Positions 1 to 8,965 of a stretch of 64,000 bases of DNA are shown one piece after another. The translations under genes were made by a program, and so were the position numbers. Source of the stretch: Nitratireductor sp. B36 (lineage in GTDB: Bacteria; Pseudomonadota; Alphaproteobacteria; Rhizobiales; Rhizobiaceae). The notes under the pieces were generated by a model. That model was not told where the DNA came from and ran no database searches. It was given only the letters and a program-made list of their open reading frames with translations. Every line of letters begins with the position of its first letter. Position 1 is the stretch's first letter. Location: the NCBI RefSeq assembly GCF_020833685.1, contig NZ_JACKZY010000004.1, positions 310,001 to 374,000 on the forward strand, written 5' to 3'.

Positions 1-769
1 TCTGGCATTCGGTGACGCGGATGCGACCGAGCGTGAGCGGGAAATCGAGTTCCGGCACATCGATCTCCACCTCCACCTCGCCAATGCGGATTTCGCCGGC
101 GAAGGGGTGGTTGCGGCCATAGCCGCGCTGGGTGGAATAACCGAGCGCCAGAAGGAAACCCTCGTCGCCGCGTGAAAGCGCCTGGAGGCGCTGGTCGCGT
201 TCCATGGGGAATTCCGGCGGCTCGCGGGTGATGTCACCGGGTTCGCGGTCTTCCGGCAGGGAGCCGTCTTCCTCGATCAGGCCTTCATTGGCGAGAATGT
301 CGGACACGCGCGGCATGGCTTCTTCGGCTTCGCTGCGCGCCTCGGGTGTTGCCGGTTCGGCGTCTTCGGCCAGTTCCGGGTCAAGCAGACGGTGCGTGTA
401 ATCGAAGGTGGGGCCGAGAAGCTGCCCGCCGGGCAGATCCTTGTAGGTGGCGGAGACGCGCCGCTCCACCAGCATGGCCGCCGTGTCGACCGGACGCGTA
501 TAGCCGAAGCGCGGCAGGGTGGTGCGATAGGCGCGCAGAAGGAAGATCGCTTCGATCATGTCGCCGCGTGCCTGCTTGACGGCCAGCGCTGCAAGGCCCG
601 TATCGTAAAGCGAGCCTTCGGACATGACACGGTCGACGGCGAGCGAAAGCTGGCTGGCGATCTGTTCGAGCGTGATCGAGGGAAGATTGCGGTCACCGCG
701 CCGACGGTCGGCCAGAAGCCGGTGCGCGTTCTGGATGGCGGCTTCGCCGCCCTTGACGGCTACATACAT
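1..769 (-). CDS. phnI: C-P lyase subunit PhnI (C-terminus outside window)
   Basis: PhnI is a core subunit of the carbon-phosphorus lyase complex; with PhnG, PhnH and PhnL it helps attach ribose triphosphate to alkylphosphonates in the cytoplasm. The leftward frame opens with MYVAVKGGEAAIQNAHRLL, a start typical of PhnI, and stays open to the window edge (about 256 codons seen; the family is usually 350-370 residues). The start codon lies 3 bases after the phnH stop, so the two are almost certainly co-transcribed. The remaining phn genes should lie beyond position 1. Confidence 0.93.
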   Translation of the reverse strand, partial: MYVAVKGGEAAIQNAHRLLADRRRGDRNLPSITLEQIASQLSLAVDRVMSEGSLYDTGLAALAVKQARGDMIEAIFLLRAYRTTLPRFGYTRPVDTAAMLVERRVSATYKDLPGGQLLGPTFDYTHRLLDPELAEDAEPATPEARSEAEEAMPRVSDILANEGLIEEDGSLPEDREPGDITREPPEFPMERDQRLQALSRGDEGFLLALGYSTQRGYGRNHPFAGEIRIGEVEVEIDVPELDFPLTLGRIRVTECQ

Positions 770-772
770 GGC

Positions 773-1381
773 TCAGGCCTCCTGGCTGGTGATGCGGGTG
801 GAGCGGGGCAGGGCTGCAAGGCCCTTACGGCTGACCAGAATGAGGTCGACGCCACGGGGAAACCGGGCATGGTTTTGTGCCCATTGGCGGATGAAATGGC
901 GCGGCATGGGATGGGGTGCGAGCCGCGCCTCGCTCTCGATGCCGGGCCCGGCGAGAACCAGGCCCTCACCGCCCGAAAGGTCGCTTACCTGAAGAACGAG
1001 CGTGGCGGAACGGTCCGGATACTCCTGTGAGCCCTGAGCAAAATTCTCGAGCCCGATCAGGTGTTCCGGATCGGCGGAAAAGGCGAAATGCGCATCGGCT
1101 GGTGTGTTCGCAAGCGGCGCGCCGGTGTGGAATGCGAGCCATGCACGGACGGCGTCCTCTGCGGCAAGCGATGAATCGAGCCAGACCGGCGTGTCCTGGT
1201 CGCAAAGGGCCAGGGCGACAGCGGCTGCCTCCGGCGTCAGCGGGGCGGGTGGTTTGGCGAGCGCCATTCCCCGGTGGATCGTGCCCGGCTCTGCCATGGC
1301 CTGCATGATCGCGCGAAAAACGGTCTGTGCGTCAAACACCGGCTTCTGGAAGCCGCCTTCGATGGCGATGGAATCAAGCAT
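773..1381 (-). CDS. phnH: C-P lyase subunit PhnH
   Basis: PhnH (202 aa, normal length) is a structural subunit of the PhnGHIJ core complex that processes phosphonates for use as a phosphorus source. The sequence has PhnH hallmarks: an early FRAIMQAMAEPGTIHRG segment, LCDQDTPVWLD in the middle, and a C-terminal RGVDLILVS segment. Its ATG overlaps the phnG stop in a TGATG arrangement, pointing to coupled translation in a phnG-phnH-phnI operon. Confidence 0.95.
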   Translation of the reverse strand: MLDSIAIEGGFQKPVFDAQTVFRAIMQAMAEPGTIHRGMALAKPPAPLTPEAAAVALALCDQDTPVWLDSSLAAEDAVRAWLAFHTGAPLANTPADAHFAFSADPEHLIGLENFAQGSQEYPDRSATLVLQVSDLSGGEGLVLAGPGIESEARLAPHPMPRHFIRQWAQNHARFPRGVDLILVSRKGLAALPRSTRITSQEA

Positions 1382-1848
1382 CAGTCCTCTCCCCGAACCA
1401 TGGTGAAGAAGTCGACCTTGGTGGCAGCCGTTTCAGCGCGTCGCTGGGCGTCGGCCTCGGTCTGGCGCGCACGCAAGGGTGCGAGAATCTTTTCTTCGAT
1501 CTGATCCTGAAAATCCGGTTTTTGCCTCAGAGCATCGATAAGTGCGGCGACCCGCACCTTCATTTTCTCCCGGCCGAGTGCATAGGCGTGCCCAACCTCT
1601 CCTGAGGGCAGCTTGACGGTGGCGCGTGTGACGGTGGCTTCGCCGAAATTGAACGGCGCCCCGCCCCCTCCCATGCGCCCGCGCACAGTCACGAGCCCGG
1701 TTTCCGGGCCGCGAAGCGTCTTGGCGTCCTCGGGAAGCCCGGCTTCTTTCCAAAGCGCAAGCAGCTCAGATCCACCGGCCATTGCCAATATTGCCATGGC
1801 TTCGCGGCGTTGCTCGGTAAGGGCTTGTCGTTCCTGTCGTGAGACCAT
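1381..1848 (-). CDS. phnG: C-P lyase subunit PhnG
   Basis: PhnG (155 aa from this start) is a small subunit of the C-P lyase core complex. The segments around LRGPETGLVTVRGR and FNFGEATVTRATV, with GHAYALGR, match the family. The frame also has an ATG at 1896, but that would place the first 16 codons across the perfect inverted repeat at 1877-1896 and give an overlong protein, so I choose the internal ATG at 1848 (MVSRQERQAL). This is the first gene of the leftward phn operon and is divergent from phnF. Confidence 0.93.
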   Translation of the reverse strand: MVSRQERQALTEQRREAMAILAMAGGSELLALWKEAGLPEDAKTLRGPETGLVTVRGRMGGGGAPFNFGEATVTRATVKLPSGEVGHAYALGREKMKVRVAALIDALRQKPDFQDQIEEKILAPLRARQTEADAQRRAETAATKVDFFTMVRGED

Positions 1849-1876
1849 GATGGATCCAATCTCGTCATCGCTGAAT

Positions 1877-1896
1877 TTGTCTATTGTTCTAGACAA
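1877..1896. promoter_or_regulatory. Inverted repeat, candidate PhnF operator
   Basis: TTGTCTA-N6-TAGACAA is a perfect inverted repeat with 7-base arms, 29 bases upstream of the chosen phnG start and about 85 bases upstream of phnF. GntR/HutC-type repressors such as PhnF bind palindromes with GTCTA/TAGAC-like half-sites, so the site is a good candidate for autoregulation and repression of phn. The repeat is seen; the assignment is inferred. Confidence 0.7.
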
Positions 1897-1931
1897 CCAA
1901 ACATATTATGACTCCTGCCTATCGAGTGTCC

Positions 1932-1949
1932 ATGACGTGTTGATGACAA
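1932..1949 (-). promoter_or_regulatory. Candidate Pho box upstream of phnG
   Basis: Read on the minus strand, TTGTCAT-CAAC-ACGTCAT gives two 7-base repeats 11 bases apart, the layout of PhoB sites (consensus CTGTCAT-N4-CTGTCAT). A possible -10 element (CATAAT, 1910-1905) lies downstream. It sits upstream of the phn operon, where PhoB activation is expected. Confidence 0.6.
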
Positions 1950-1980
1950 TGCGGGCGAAGCAGGTAGAAAAGCGGTGCAG

Positions 1981-2736
1981 ATGGCCGAAGCGATAATCGA
2001 ACGACGCAGTGGTGTCGCACTCTGGCGGCAGATCGCCGACCGTATGCGGCGCGAGATCAGCCAAGGGACGCTTGGCAGCGAGGGGCGTATGCCCCCCGAG
2101 ATGGCTTTGGCCGAACGGTTTGGTGTGAACCGGCACACGGTGCGCACCGCCATTGCAGCTCTGGTGCAGGAGGGCGTTCTAAGAGCCGAGCAGGGGCGAG
2201 GCACCTTCGTGGAGGGGCGAAAGCGGCTTGCCTATCCCATCCGCAATCGCACGCGCTTCTCCGAGGGATTGGCCGGCCAGTCGCGCGGGCTGGCGGCCGA
2301 CCTGCTCGATCATGCGGTGGAAGCGGCACCGATTGATGTCGCGCGCGCTTTGAAGCTTGCTCCTGGCTCGCCCGTTATCCGGCTTGAAACACGCTCGCAT
2401 GCTGACGGGCGGCCGGTCTCCCGGGCCAGAAGCTGGTTTGATGCGCACCGGTTTTCCGGCATGGCGGAGGCATTTGAGGGCACGCGCTCGATCACCGCGT
2501 CGTTCAGGAAACTGGGGCTTGTCGATTACCTTCGTCAGAGCACGACCGTAACGGCGCGGCACGCCGACACCGGTGACCTGAAGGACCTGAAGCTCTCGCC
2601 CGGTGCAATCGTCCTCGTCACCATCGCCATCAATGTCGACACCGAGGGCTCTCCCGTGCAGTATTCCGAGACCCGTTTCGCCGCCGACCGGATTGAATTG
2701 CACATCCCTGGAGCGGGGACAGAGGCTGGCGGCTGA
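1981..2736 (+). CDS. phnF: GntR/HutC-family phosphonate regulator PhnF
   Basis: PhnF (251 aa) is the local regulator usually found beside phnG. Residues 1-70 form a GntR winged helix (ALWRQIADRMRREI, then PPEMALAERFGVNRHTVRTAIAAL) and the rest is a UTRA ligand-binding domain (PVIRLETRSHADGRPV, and a late VQYSETRFAADRIEL). It is transcribed away from phnG, with an inverted repeat and a Pho box between them. A GTG two codons upstream (1975) is an alternative start; I prefer ATG at 1981. It probably represses phn until a phosphonate or a derivative binds. Confidence 0.9.
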   Translation: MAEAIIERRSGVALWRQIADRMRREISQGTLGSEGRMPPEMALAERFGVNRHTVRTAIAALVQEGVLRAEQGRGTFVEGRKRLAYPIRNRTRFSEGLAGQSRGLAADLLDHAVEAAPIDVARALKLAPGSPVIRLETRSHADGRPVSRARSWFDAHRFSGMAEAFEGTRSITASFRKLGLVDYLRQSTTVTARHADTGDLKDLKLSPGAIVLVTIAINVDTEGSPVQYSETRFAADRIELHIPGAGTEAGG

Positions 2737-2859
2737 TACCTCGTTTCACCTGACGCTCACCGTGAAGTGACCGTAGCGCGAGGTGGTTTGCGTTGATTTG
2801 CAAAGAGCCCACGTGCTCTATCGTCAAGATTTCAATTCTGGGCGAGTCAGGGGATTTGC

Positions 2860-4086
2860 GTGAGGTCACTTGTTTTTTCAACGGCCATTCTGGCGCTCGG
2901 TGCCATTTCAGCAAGCGCTGGTCAGGGCGACCCCAGTCCTGACGACTGGGCTTCCGTTCTCGCAGATGCACGCGGCGAAACAGTCTATTTCAACGCCTGG
3001 GGAGGGTCGCAGAACATCAATGCCTATATCGAGTGGGCCGGTGCGGAACTGAAGGAACGCTACGGCGTCACGCTCAAACACGTGAAGCTTGAGGACACCG
3101 CAAGCGCGGTGGCCACCGTGGTGGCGGAAAAAGCCGCCGGGCGCGATGAGAGTGGGACGGTCGATCTCATCTGGATCAATGGCGAGAATTTCGCCGCCAT
3201 GAAACGGCAGGGGCTGATCCTGTCTCCTGGCTGGGCGGAGAAGCTGCCCAACTGGGCCTTTGTCGATGTCGAAAACAAGCCGACCATTCGCACCGATTTC
3301 ACCGTTCCTGTCGAGGGACTGGAAAGTCCGTGGGGCATGGCGAAGCTCGTCTTCTTCTATGATTCAGCCCGCGTCGAGGTGAGCGACCTGCCGCAGGACT
3401 CGGACAGTCTGTTGAAATGGGCAAAGGAAAATCCGGGACGTTTTTCCTACCCGCAGCCGCCGGACTTCATAGGCACTTCGTTTTTGAAACAGGTGCTTGC
3501 CGAAACTGTCGAAAATCCCGAAATGCTCCAGAAGCCGGTCGATGAAGAAACATTCGACCAGGTGACCAGTTCTCTGTTCGACTATCTGGACGAGCTCAAC
3601 CCTGTCATGTGGCGTTCAGGCCGTGCCTACCCACAGAATTACCCGGCGATGAAGCAGCTTCTGGCCGATTCCGAACTCGACATCATTTTCGCTTTCAACC
3701 CGGCTGAAGCTTCAAACGCCATCGCCAACGGCGAACTGCCGGACACGGTGCGCTCCTTTACCTTTCCCGGCGGTACGCTTTCCAACACACATTTTCTGAC
3801 CATCCCTTACAATGCGCCGGCCAAGGCAGGTGCGCTGGTCACAGCCAATTTCCTGTTGTCACCACAGGCCCAGGCCCGCAAGCAGGACCCCGCTGTCTGG
3901 GGTGATCCGACGGTGCTGGCAATCCACAAGCTGCAACCGGAAGACCGTGCCCGCTTCGATGCCATCGATCTCGGCGTTGCAACATTGCGGCCTGAAGAAC
4001 TAGGCCCGGCGCTGGATGAGCCACACCCAAGCTGGATGGAGCGCATCGAAACCGAGTGGAAGCGCCGCTATGGAGTTGGCAATTAG
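2860..4086 (+). CDS. ynjB: YnjB-type ABC transporter substrate-binding protein
   Basis: A 408-aa periplasmic binding protein starting at GTG with a Sec signal peptide (hydrophobic stretch to about residue 20, ending SASAGQG). The mature part resembles the YnjB family of bacterial type 1 binding proteins: VYFNAWGGSQNINAYI near the N-terminus, DLIWINGENF and a late PHPSWMERIE. The substrate is not established for the family; similarity to iron and thiamine binding proteins is only general. It is followed by ynjC and ynjD on the same strand, making a complete importer. Confidence 0.85.
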   Translation: MRSLVFSTAILALGAISASAGQGDPSPDDWASVLADARGETVYFNAWGGSQNINAYIEWAGAELKERYGVTLKHVKLEDTASAVATVVAEKAAGRDESGTVDLIWINGENFAAMKRQGLILSPGWAEKLPNWAFVDVENKPTIRTDFTVPVEGLESPWGMAKLVFFYDSARVEVSDLPQDSDSLLKWAKENPGRFSYPQPPDFIGTSFLKQVLAETVENPEMLQKPVDEETFDQVTSSLFDYLDELNPVMWRSGRAYPQNYPAMKQLLADSELDIIFAFNPAEASNAIANGELPDTVRSFTFPGGTLSNTHFLTIPYNAPAKAGALVTANFLLSPQAQARKQDPAVWGDPTVLAIHKLQPEDRARFDAIDLGVATLRPEELGPALDEPHPSWMERIETEWKRRYGVGN

Positions 4087-4134
4087 TCTGTTCGCTGGGC
4101 GGGTGCCACGGTCGCAGCTCAGGTCCTGGGGCCC

Positions 4135-5814
4135 ATGCTGACGCACCTCGGTCCCATTCTCGCCATAGGGCTCCTGACGGTTCCGGTGGTGTTCGGCCTG
4201 GCCGGTACGTTGCTGCCGGCCTTCGGCTATCTGCCGGCCCTGGGCGGAACGTCGTTTGACCTCGAGCCGTTTCGAAGGTTGTTCGCAGAGCCTGCCATCC
4301 TCATGTCGGCGCTTATGAGCCTTGCGACCGGGCTCGTCACAGCCGCGTTTTCACTTGTGACCGTGATGCTTTTCACGGCCGCATGGGGCGGCACACGCAT
4401 GTTTGCGCGCATACAGCATCTCTTGTCACCGCTCCTGTCCGTGCCCCACGCGGCCACCGCATTCGCGCTGGCTTTCCTCATCGCGCCGTCCGGCTTGATC
4501 GCGCGCGTTCTCTCGCCGGAGCTGACCGGTTGGGAGCGTCCACCCGACCTCCTGATCGTGCACGACCCGCTTGGTCTTTCCATGATGGCAGGACTGATCG
4601 TGAAAGAAATTCCGTTCCTGCTGCTCGTCACGTTGGCAGCACTGCCGCAGGTCAAGCCGAAGCGCATGCGGGCTTTGATCGCATCAATGGGATACGGACG
4701 CATCTCCGGCTTCGCATTCGGCCTATGGCCCTCCATCTATCGGCAGATACGTCTCCCTGTGTTCGCCGTCATAGCATTCGCCACCTCGGTGGTGGATGTC
4801 GCCGCCATCTTGGGCCCCACAACACCGGCGCCGCTCGCGGTGCGGCTCGTCACCTGGATGAACGACCCGGACCTCTCCATGCGTTTTCTCGCCTCGGCAG
4901 GCGCCATTCTGCAACTGGGTGTCACGGCGTTGGCAATCGCCATCTGGATCGGCGTGGAGAAACTTGGCGCGCTCGTGCGCGAGCGTCTTGCCTGTGCCGG
5001 GTGCCGGTTTCGACGCGATAGAGCTCTGCGGCTCGGCGCGCTGGCCGTGATGCTCGCGTCGGCGGGAGCGATCTTTGCCGGCATCGCGGCGCTCGCGCTT
5101 TGGTCTGTTGCTGGGCTATGGCAGTACCCGGACGTTCTGCCGGCGCGGTTCGAACTGCGCAACTGGATGCGCGTCTTGCCCAATCTCATGGAGCCGTTGG
5201 CGACCACGCTGTCGGTTGCGCTCGTCTCCACGATAATCGCCGTGGTGCTTGCCATACTTTGCTTCGCACGAGAGGACCAGATCGCGAGACCGCCGGGGCG
5301 GGGGGCACTCACCGTGCTCTATCTGCCGCTGCTCGTACCGCAGGTGGCCTTTCTGTTCGGGCTTCAACTGCTTTTCATTCTCGCAGGTATCGAGGCCACG
5401 TGGACCGCACTTGTCTTCGCGCATCTCGTCTTTGTTCTGCCCTATGCCTGGTTGAGTTTGAGAGACCCGTGGCGGGCCTTCGATCGTCGCTATGATCAGA
5501 TCGCGGCGGGGCTCGGCAAGGGGCCGATGCGGCGGTTCTTTCAGATCCGCCTGCCGATGCTGGCGCGGCCATTGCTCGCGGTCGCCGCAATTGGGTTCTC
5601 CGTCTCTGTCGGGCTTTATCTGCCCACCGTTTTGGTGGGAGCAGGCCGACTGACAACCATCACCACCGAGGCCGTGGCGCTCGCTTCGGGCGGCAATCGT
5701 CGTGTGATCGGTGTCTATGCCTTCATGCAGATGGTGTTGCCGGCCGCAGGCTTTGCCGTTGCCACGATCGTGCCGGCGCTGATATTCCGCCGGTATCGCG
5801 ACATGCATGTTTGA
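4135..5814 (+). CDS. ynjC: YnjC-type ABC transporter permease, two fused domains
   Basis: A 559-aa inner-membrane permease with about 12 predicted hydrophobic segments in two homologous halves, as in the iron/thiamine (FbpB/ThiP) class where one chain carries both permease domains. The N-terminal LAGTLLPAFGYLPALGG is characteristic of YnjC. The frame is the same as ynjB and a TAG at 4084 separates them; there is no strong ribosome-binding site before ATG 4135, so the true start could be a non-ATG codon between 4087 and 4135. Only 6 bases separate it from ynjD. Confidence 0.83.
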   Translation: MLTHLGPILAIGLLTVPVVFGLAGTLLPAFGYLPALGGTSFDLEPFRRLFAEPAILMSALMSLATGLVTAAFSLVTVMLFTAAWGGTRMFARIQHLLSPLLSVPHAATAFALAFLIAPSGLIARVLSPELTGWERPPDLLIVHDPLGLSMMAGLIVKEIPFLLLVTLAALPQVKPKRMRALIASMGYGRISGFAFGLWPSIYRQIRLPVFAVIAFATSVVDVAAILGPTTPAPLAVRLVTWMNDPDLSMRFLASAGAILQLGVTALAIAIWIGVEKLGALVRERLACAGCRFRRDRALRLGALAVMLASAGAIFAGIAALALWSVAGLWQYPDVLPARFELRNWMRVLPNLMEPLATTLSVALVSTIIAVVLAILCFAREDQIARPPGRGALTVLYLPLLVPQVAFLFGLQLLFILAGIEATWTALVFAHLVFVLPYAWLSLRDPWRAFDRRYDQIAAGLGKGPMRRFFQIRLPMLARPLLAVAAIGFSVSVGLYLPTVLVGAGRLTTITTEAVALASGGNRRVIGVYAFMQMVLPAAGFAVATIVPALIFRRYRDMHV

Positions 5815-5820
5815 ACGGAA

Positions 5821-6468
5821 ATGGAATTGGCGGAACCAGGGCTCTTCATCGATGGGGTAACGATTACGCTGGAAGGTCGAGAGATCGTCTCGCTTACCAG
5901 GAAGGTCGCGCCCGGAAGCGTGTTGACCGTAATGGGGCCTTCGGGTGTGGGGAAGTCCACCCTGCTTGCCTATATTGGCGGGTTTCTCGATCCGGTTTTT
6001 TCGGCGCGCGGCAGGGTTTTTGTCAATGGAACCGAGGTAACGGCGCTCAAACCCGAGGACCGGCATATGGGCGTGCTATTTCAGGACCCGCTTTTGTTTC
6101 CGCATATGAGCGTCGGTGCCAATCTGATGTTCGCGCTGCCCGAAACGCTGCGCGGGCGAGAGGCGCGGGCTAAGCGTGTCGCTCAGGCGCTTGAGGGCGT
6201 GGGCCTTGCGGGGCTTGAGGCGCGCGACCCGGCAACGCTCTCCGGTGGTCAGAAGGCGCGTGTGGCGCTGGCACGCGTGCTCGCCTCCGCACCCCGCGCC
6301 CTGCTTCTGGACGAGCCCTTTTCCAAGCTCGATGCGGACCTGCGCGCGCAGACCCGTGAACTCGTCTTTTCCAAAGCACGCGAAAGCGGATTGCCGGTGC
6401 TTCTGGTGACGCATGACGCGGCGGATGCGGAGGCGGCTGGTGGCGACATCGTGCGGATCGGCGCCTGA
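5821..6468 (+). CDS. ynjD: YnjD-type ABC transporter ATPase
   Basis: A 215-aa ATPase with Walker A GPSGVGKST (about residues 39-47), Q-loop LFQDPLLFP, signature LSGGQKARVALARVL, Walker B ALLLDEPFSKLD and the switch histidine in LLVTHDAADAE. It powers the YnjBC importer. The protein is shorter than FbpC-type ATPases because it lacks the C-terminal regulatory domain, as is usual for YnjD. Its TGA overlaps the ATG of hrpB by one base. Confidence 0.85.
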   Translation: MELAEPGLFIDGVTITLEGREIVSLTRKVAPGSVLTVMGPSGVGKSTLLAYIGGFLDPVFSARGRVFVNGTEVTALKPEDRHMGVLFQDPLLFPHMSVGANLMFALPETLRGREARAKRVAQALEGVGLAGLEARDPATLSGGQKARVALARVLASAPRALLLDEPFSKLDADLRAQTRELVFSKARESGLPVLLVTHDAADAEAAGGDIVRIGA

Positions 6469-8927
6469 TGGAGAGACTTGAACTTCCCGACCTGCCGGTA
6501 ACGGAAGTGCTGCCGGCGCTGAGCGCGGCGCTGGAGACGCAGGGCAAGGCAGTGCTGGTCGCGCCGCCGGGAGCAGGTAAGACGACGCTTGCGCCGCTTG
6601 CGCTTCTGGAGGCTGAATGGGCATCTGCTGGGCGCATCGTGCTTCTGGAGCCGCGCCGGCTTGCCGCGCGGGCGGCTGCCCGGCGCATGGCGGCGATCCT
6701 TGGTGAGGAGCCGGGCCAGACCGTCGGCTACGCGATGCGCATGGAGCGGAAGATTTCCGCCAGAACGCGCATTCTCGTGGTGACGGAAGGCGTTCTCGCG
6801 CGCATGATCGTCGATGATCCGGAGCTTTCCGGCATCGCGGCGGTGCTGTTTGACGAGTTCCACGAGCGCTCGCTCGATGGTGATTTCGCGCTGGCACTGG
6901 CGCTTGATGCGCAGGCAGCACTGCGGCCGGACCTGCGGCTTCTGGTCATGTCCGCCACGCTCGATGGCGCGCGGGTGGCGGCGCTTCTCGGCGATGCGCC
7001 GGTGATCGAGAGCAAGGGACGCAGCTTTCCGGTTGAACTTCGCTACGCGGAACGGCCCGCTGGCGAGGCCATCGAGGACACGATGGCGCGGGCGGTGCGC
7101 ACGGTTTTGGCGGAGGAGGAGGGCAGTGTGCTCGCCTTCCTTCCCGGTCAGCGCGAGATCGAGCGAACGGCGGAACGCCTTGCCGGACGGCTGCCCGCCG
7201 ATGTGGACATCACACCGCTTTATGGCGGTCTCGACGGGCGCGCCCAGGATGATGCCATCAGGCCCGCCGCCCAAGGTCGGCGCAAGGTGGTTCTGGCCAC
7301 GGCCATTGCTGAAACCTCGGTGACCATTGACGGCGTGCGGGTGGTGATCGACAGCGGCCTTTCGCGCCTGCCGAAATTCGAGCCTTCAACGGGTCTGACG
7401 CGGCTTGAAACGGTGCGCGTGTCGCGCGCTTCCGCCGATCAGCGGGCGGGCCGCGCGGGGCGCACCGCGCCGGGCATCGCGCTTCGTCTTTGGCGCGCCG
7501 AACAGACAGCGGCATTGCCCGCCTTCACGCCGCCGGAAATTCTGGAGGCGGATCTGTCGGGCCTGTTGCTCGATTGCGCCGCCTTCGGCGTCAGCGACCC
7601 GGCGTCGCTTTCCTTTCTCGATGCCCCGCCGGCCCCGGCGCTTGCCGAAGCGCGCAGCCTTTTGCAGCGGCTCGGAGCATTGGGCGCGAGCGCTCGTCTC
7701 ACACCGTCGGGCGAGGCCATGCGCCAACTCGCACTCCCGGTGCGGCTGGCGCATATGGTGGCGCGTGCGGCTGAAGATGGTCATGCGCTTGCCGCAGCGG
7801 AACTCGCGGTTCTACTCTCCGAGCGCGGGCTGGGTGGTCGATCCACCGATCTGGATGAACGGCTGCAGCGCTTCCGCCGGGAAAAGGGCGCGAGAGCGGA
7901 ACAGGCGCGCGGGTTGGCCGCGCGGCTCGCCAGGACCGCAGGTGGCGCGCGCTCCGGCAGTGCCGTCTCTGCGGGCCGCCTGCTCATCCACGCCTGGCCG
8001 GACCGCGTTGCCAGGGCACGCGGCGCGCATGGGCATTTCGTGATGGTCAATGGGCGCGGCGGCGTGGTGGCACCGGACGAGCGGCTTGCCGGTGCTGACT
8101 ATCTCGTGGTGGCTGATCTCCAGGGGCGAGCCCAGAACGCGCGCATTGCCCAGGCCGCCGCCATCGGGGAAGACGAGATCATTGCCGCGCTTGGGGATCA
8201 GGTCGAGGAAATCACGGAGACGCGCTTCGACCGGGCCTCGGGATCATTGCGGCAGCGACGCGTCCGCCGTCTGGGCGCGCTGATTTTCGCCGAGCAGGCG
8301 CTGCCATTGCCATCAGGCCCCGAGGCCGACCGTGCCATGGTCGAGGCAGTCAGGGCCAACGGCCTTTCGCTTCTGCCTTGGGACAGGGAGGCAAACGCCC
8401 TGCGATCCAAGCTTGCGTGGCTCCACACCGCGAAAGGCGCCCCTTGGCCGGACATGTCGGATGAAGCCCTTCTTGAACGGCTTGACGATTGGCTTCTCCC
8501 TTTTCTCACGGGAGAAGCGTCGCTTTCAAAGCTGGCGTCTCACAGCTTGCGCGAAGGGCTGACTTCGCTGGTGCCGCACGCGTTCCAAAGACGCATCAGC
8601 CAGATGGCGCCCAGCCATTACGATGCGCCTTCGGGCAGCCGCGTACCCATCCGATATGAGGCGGAAGGGCCGGTGCTGGCGATCCGCGTGCAAGAGCTTT
8701 TCGGCCTGAAAGAACATCCAACAGTCGCCGATGGCATCCCGCTGAAGCTCGAGCTTCTGTCGCCTGCCCATAGGCCGATCCAGACCACGCGTGACCTGCC
8801 TGGTTTCTGGGCTGGCTCGTGGTCGGATGTACGCGCCGACATGCGCGGGCGCTATCCGAAGCATGTTTGGCCGGAAGATCCGGCGAATGCAGCCGCGACA
8901 CATCGCGCCAAACCGCGTAAAAAATAA
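6468..8927 (+). CDS. hrpB: ATP-dependent helicase HrpB
   Basis: An 819-aa DExH helicase of the HrpA/HrpB group. Visible motifs: Walker A APPGAGKTTLAPL (about residues 33-45), motif II FDEFHERSLD, motif III SATLDG, and motif VI region QRAGRAGRTAPG. The C-terminal half carries the HrpB-specific domain ending in GRYPKHVWPEDP, a conserved finish for the family. It begins one base inside the ynjD stop, but its function in RNA or DNA remodelling is unrelated to the importer. Confidence 0.95.
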   Translation: MERLELPDLPVTEVLPALSAALETQGKAVLVAPPGAGKTTLAPLALLEAEWASAGRIVLLEPRRLAARAAARRMAAILGEEPGQTVGYAMRMERKISARTRILVVTEGVLARMIVDDPELSGIAAVLFDEFHERSLDGDFALALALDAQAALRPDLRLLVMSATLDGARVAALLGDAPVIESKGRSFPVELRYAERPAGEAIEDTMARAVRTVLAEEEGSVLAFLPGQREIERTAERLAGRLPADVDITPLYGGLDGRAQDDAIRPAAQGRRKVVLATAIAETSVTIDGVRVVIDSGLSRLPKFEPSTGLTRLETVRVSRASADQRAGRAGRTAPGIALRLWRAEQTAALPAFTPPEILEADLSGLLLDCAAFGVSDPASLSFLDAPPAPALAEARSLLQRLGALGASARLTPSGEAMRQLALPVRLAHMVARAAEDGHALAAAELAVLLSERGLGGRSTDLDERLQRFRREKGARAEQARGLAARLARTAGGARSGSAVSAGRLLIHAWPDRVARARGAHGHFVMVNGRGGVVAPDERLAGADYLVVADLQGRAQNARIAQAAAIGEDEIIAALGDQVEEITETRFDRASGSLRQRRVRRLGALIFAEQALPLPSGPEADRAMVEAVRANGLSLLPWDREANALRSKLAWLHTAKGAPWPDMSDEALLERLDDWLLPFLTGEASLSKLASHSLREGLTSLVPHAFQRRISQMAPSHYDAPSGSRVPIRYEAEGPVLAIRVQELFGLKEHPTVADGIPLKLELLSPAHRPIQTTRDLPGFWAGSWSDVRADMRGRYPKHVWPEDPANAAATHRAKPRKK

Positions 8928-8965
8928 CGCTTGGAGTGCGGGCGGACTTCCCCCATAACCCCGCC

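Noticed and set aside
4084-4134. Possible read-through fusion of ynjB and ynjC, which share a frame
   Set aside because: A TAG lies between them and binding protein and permease are separate chains in the family.
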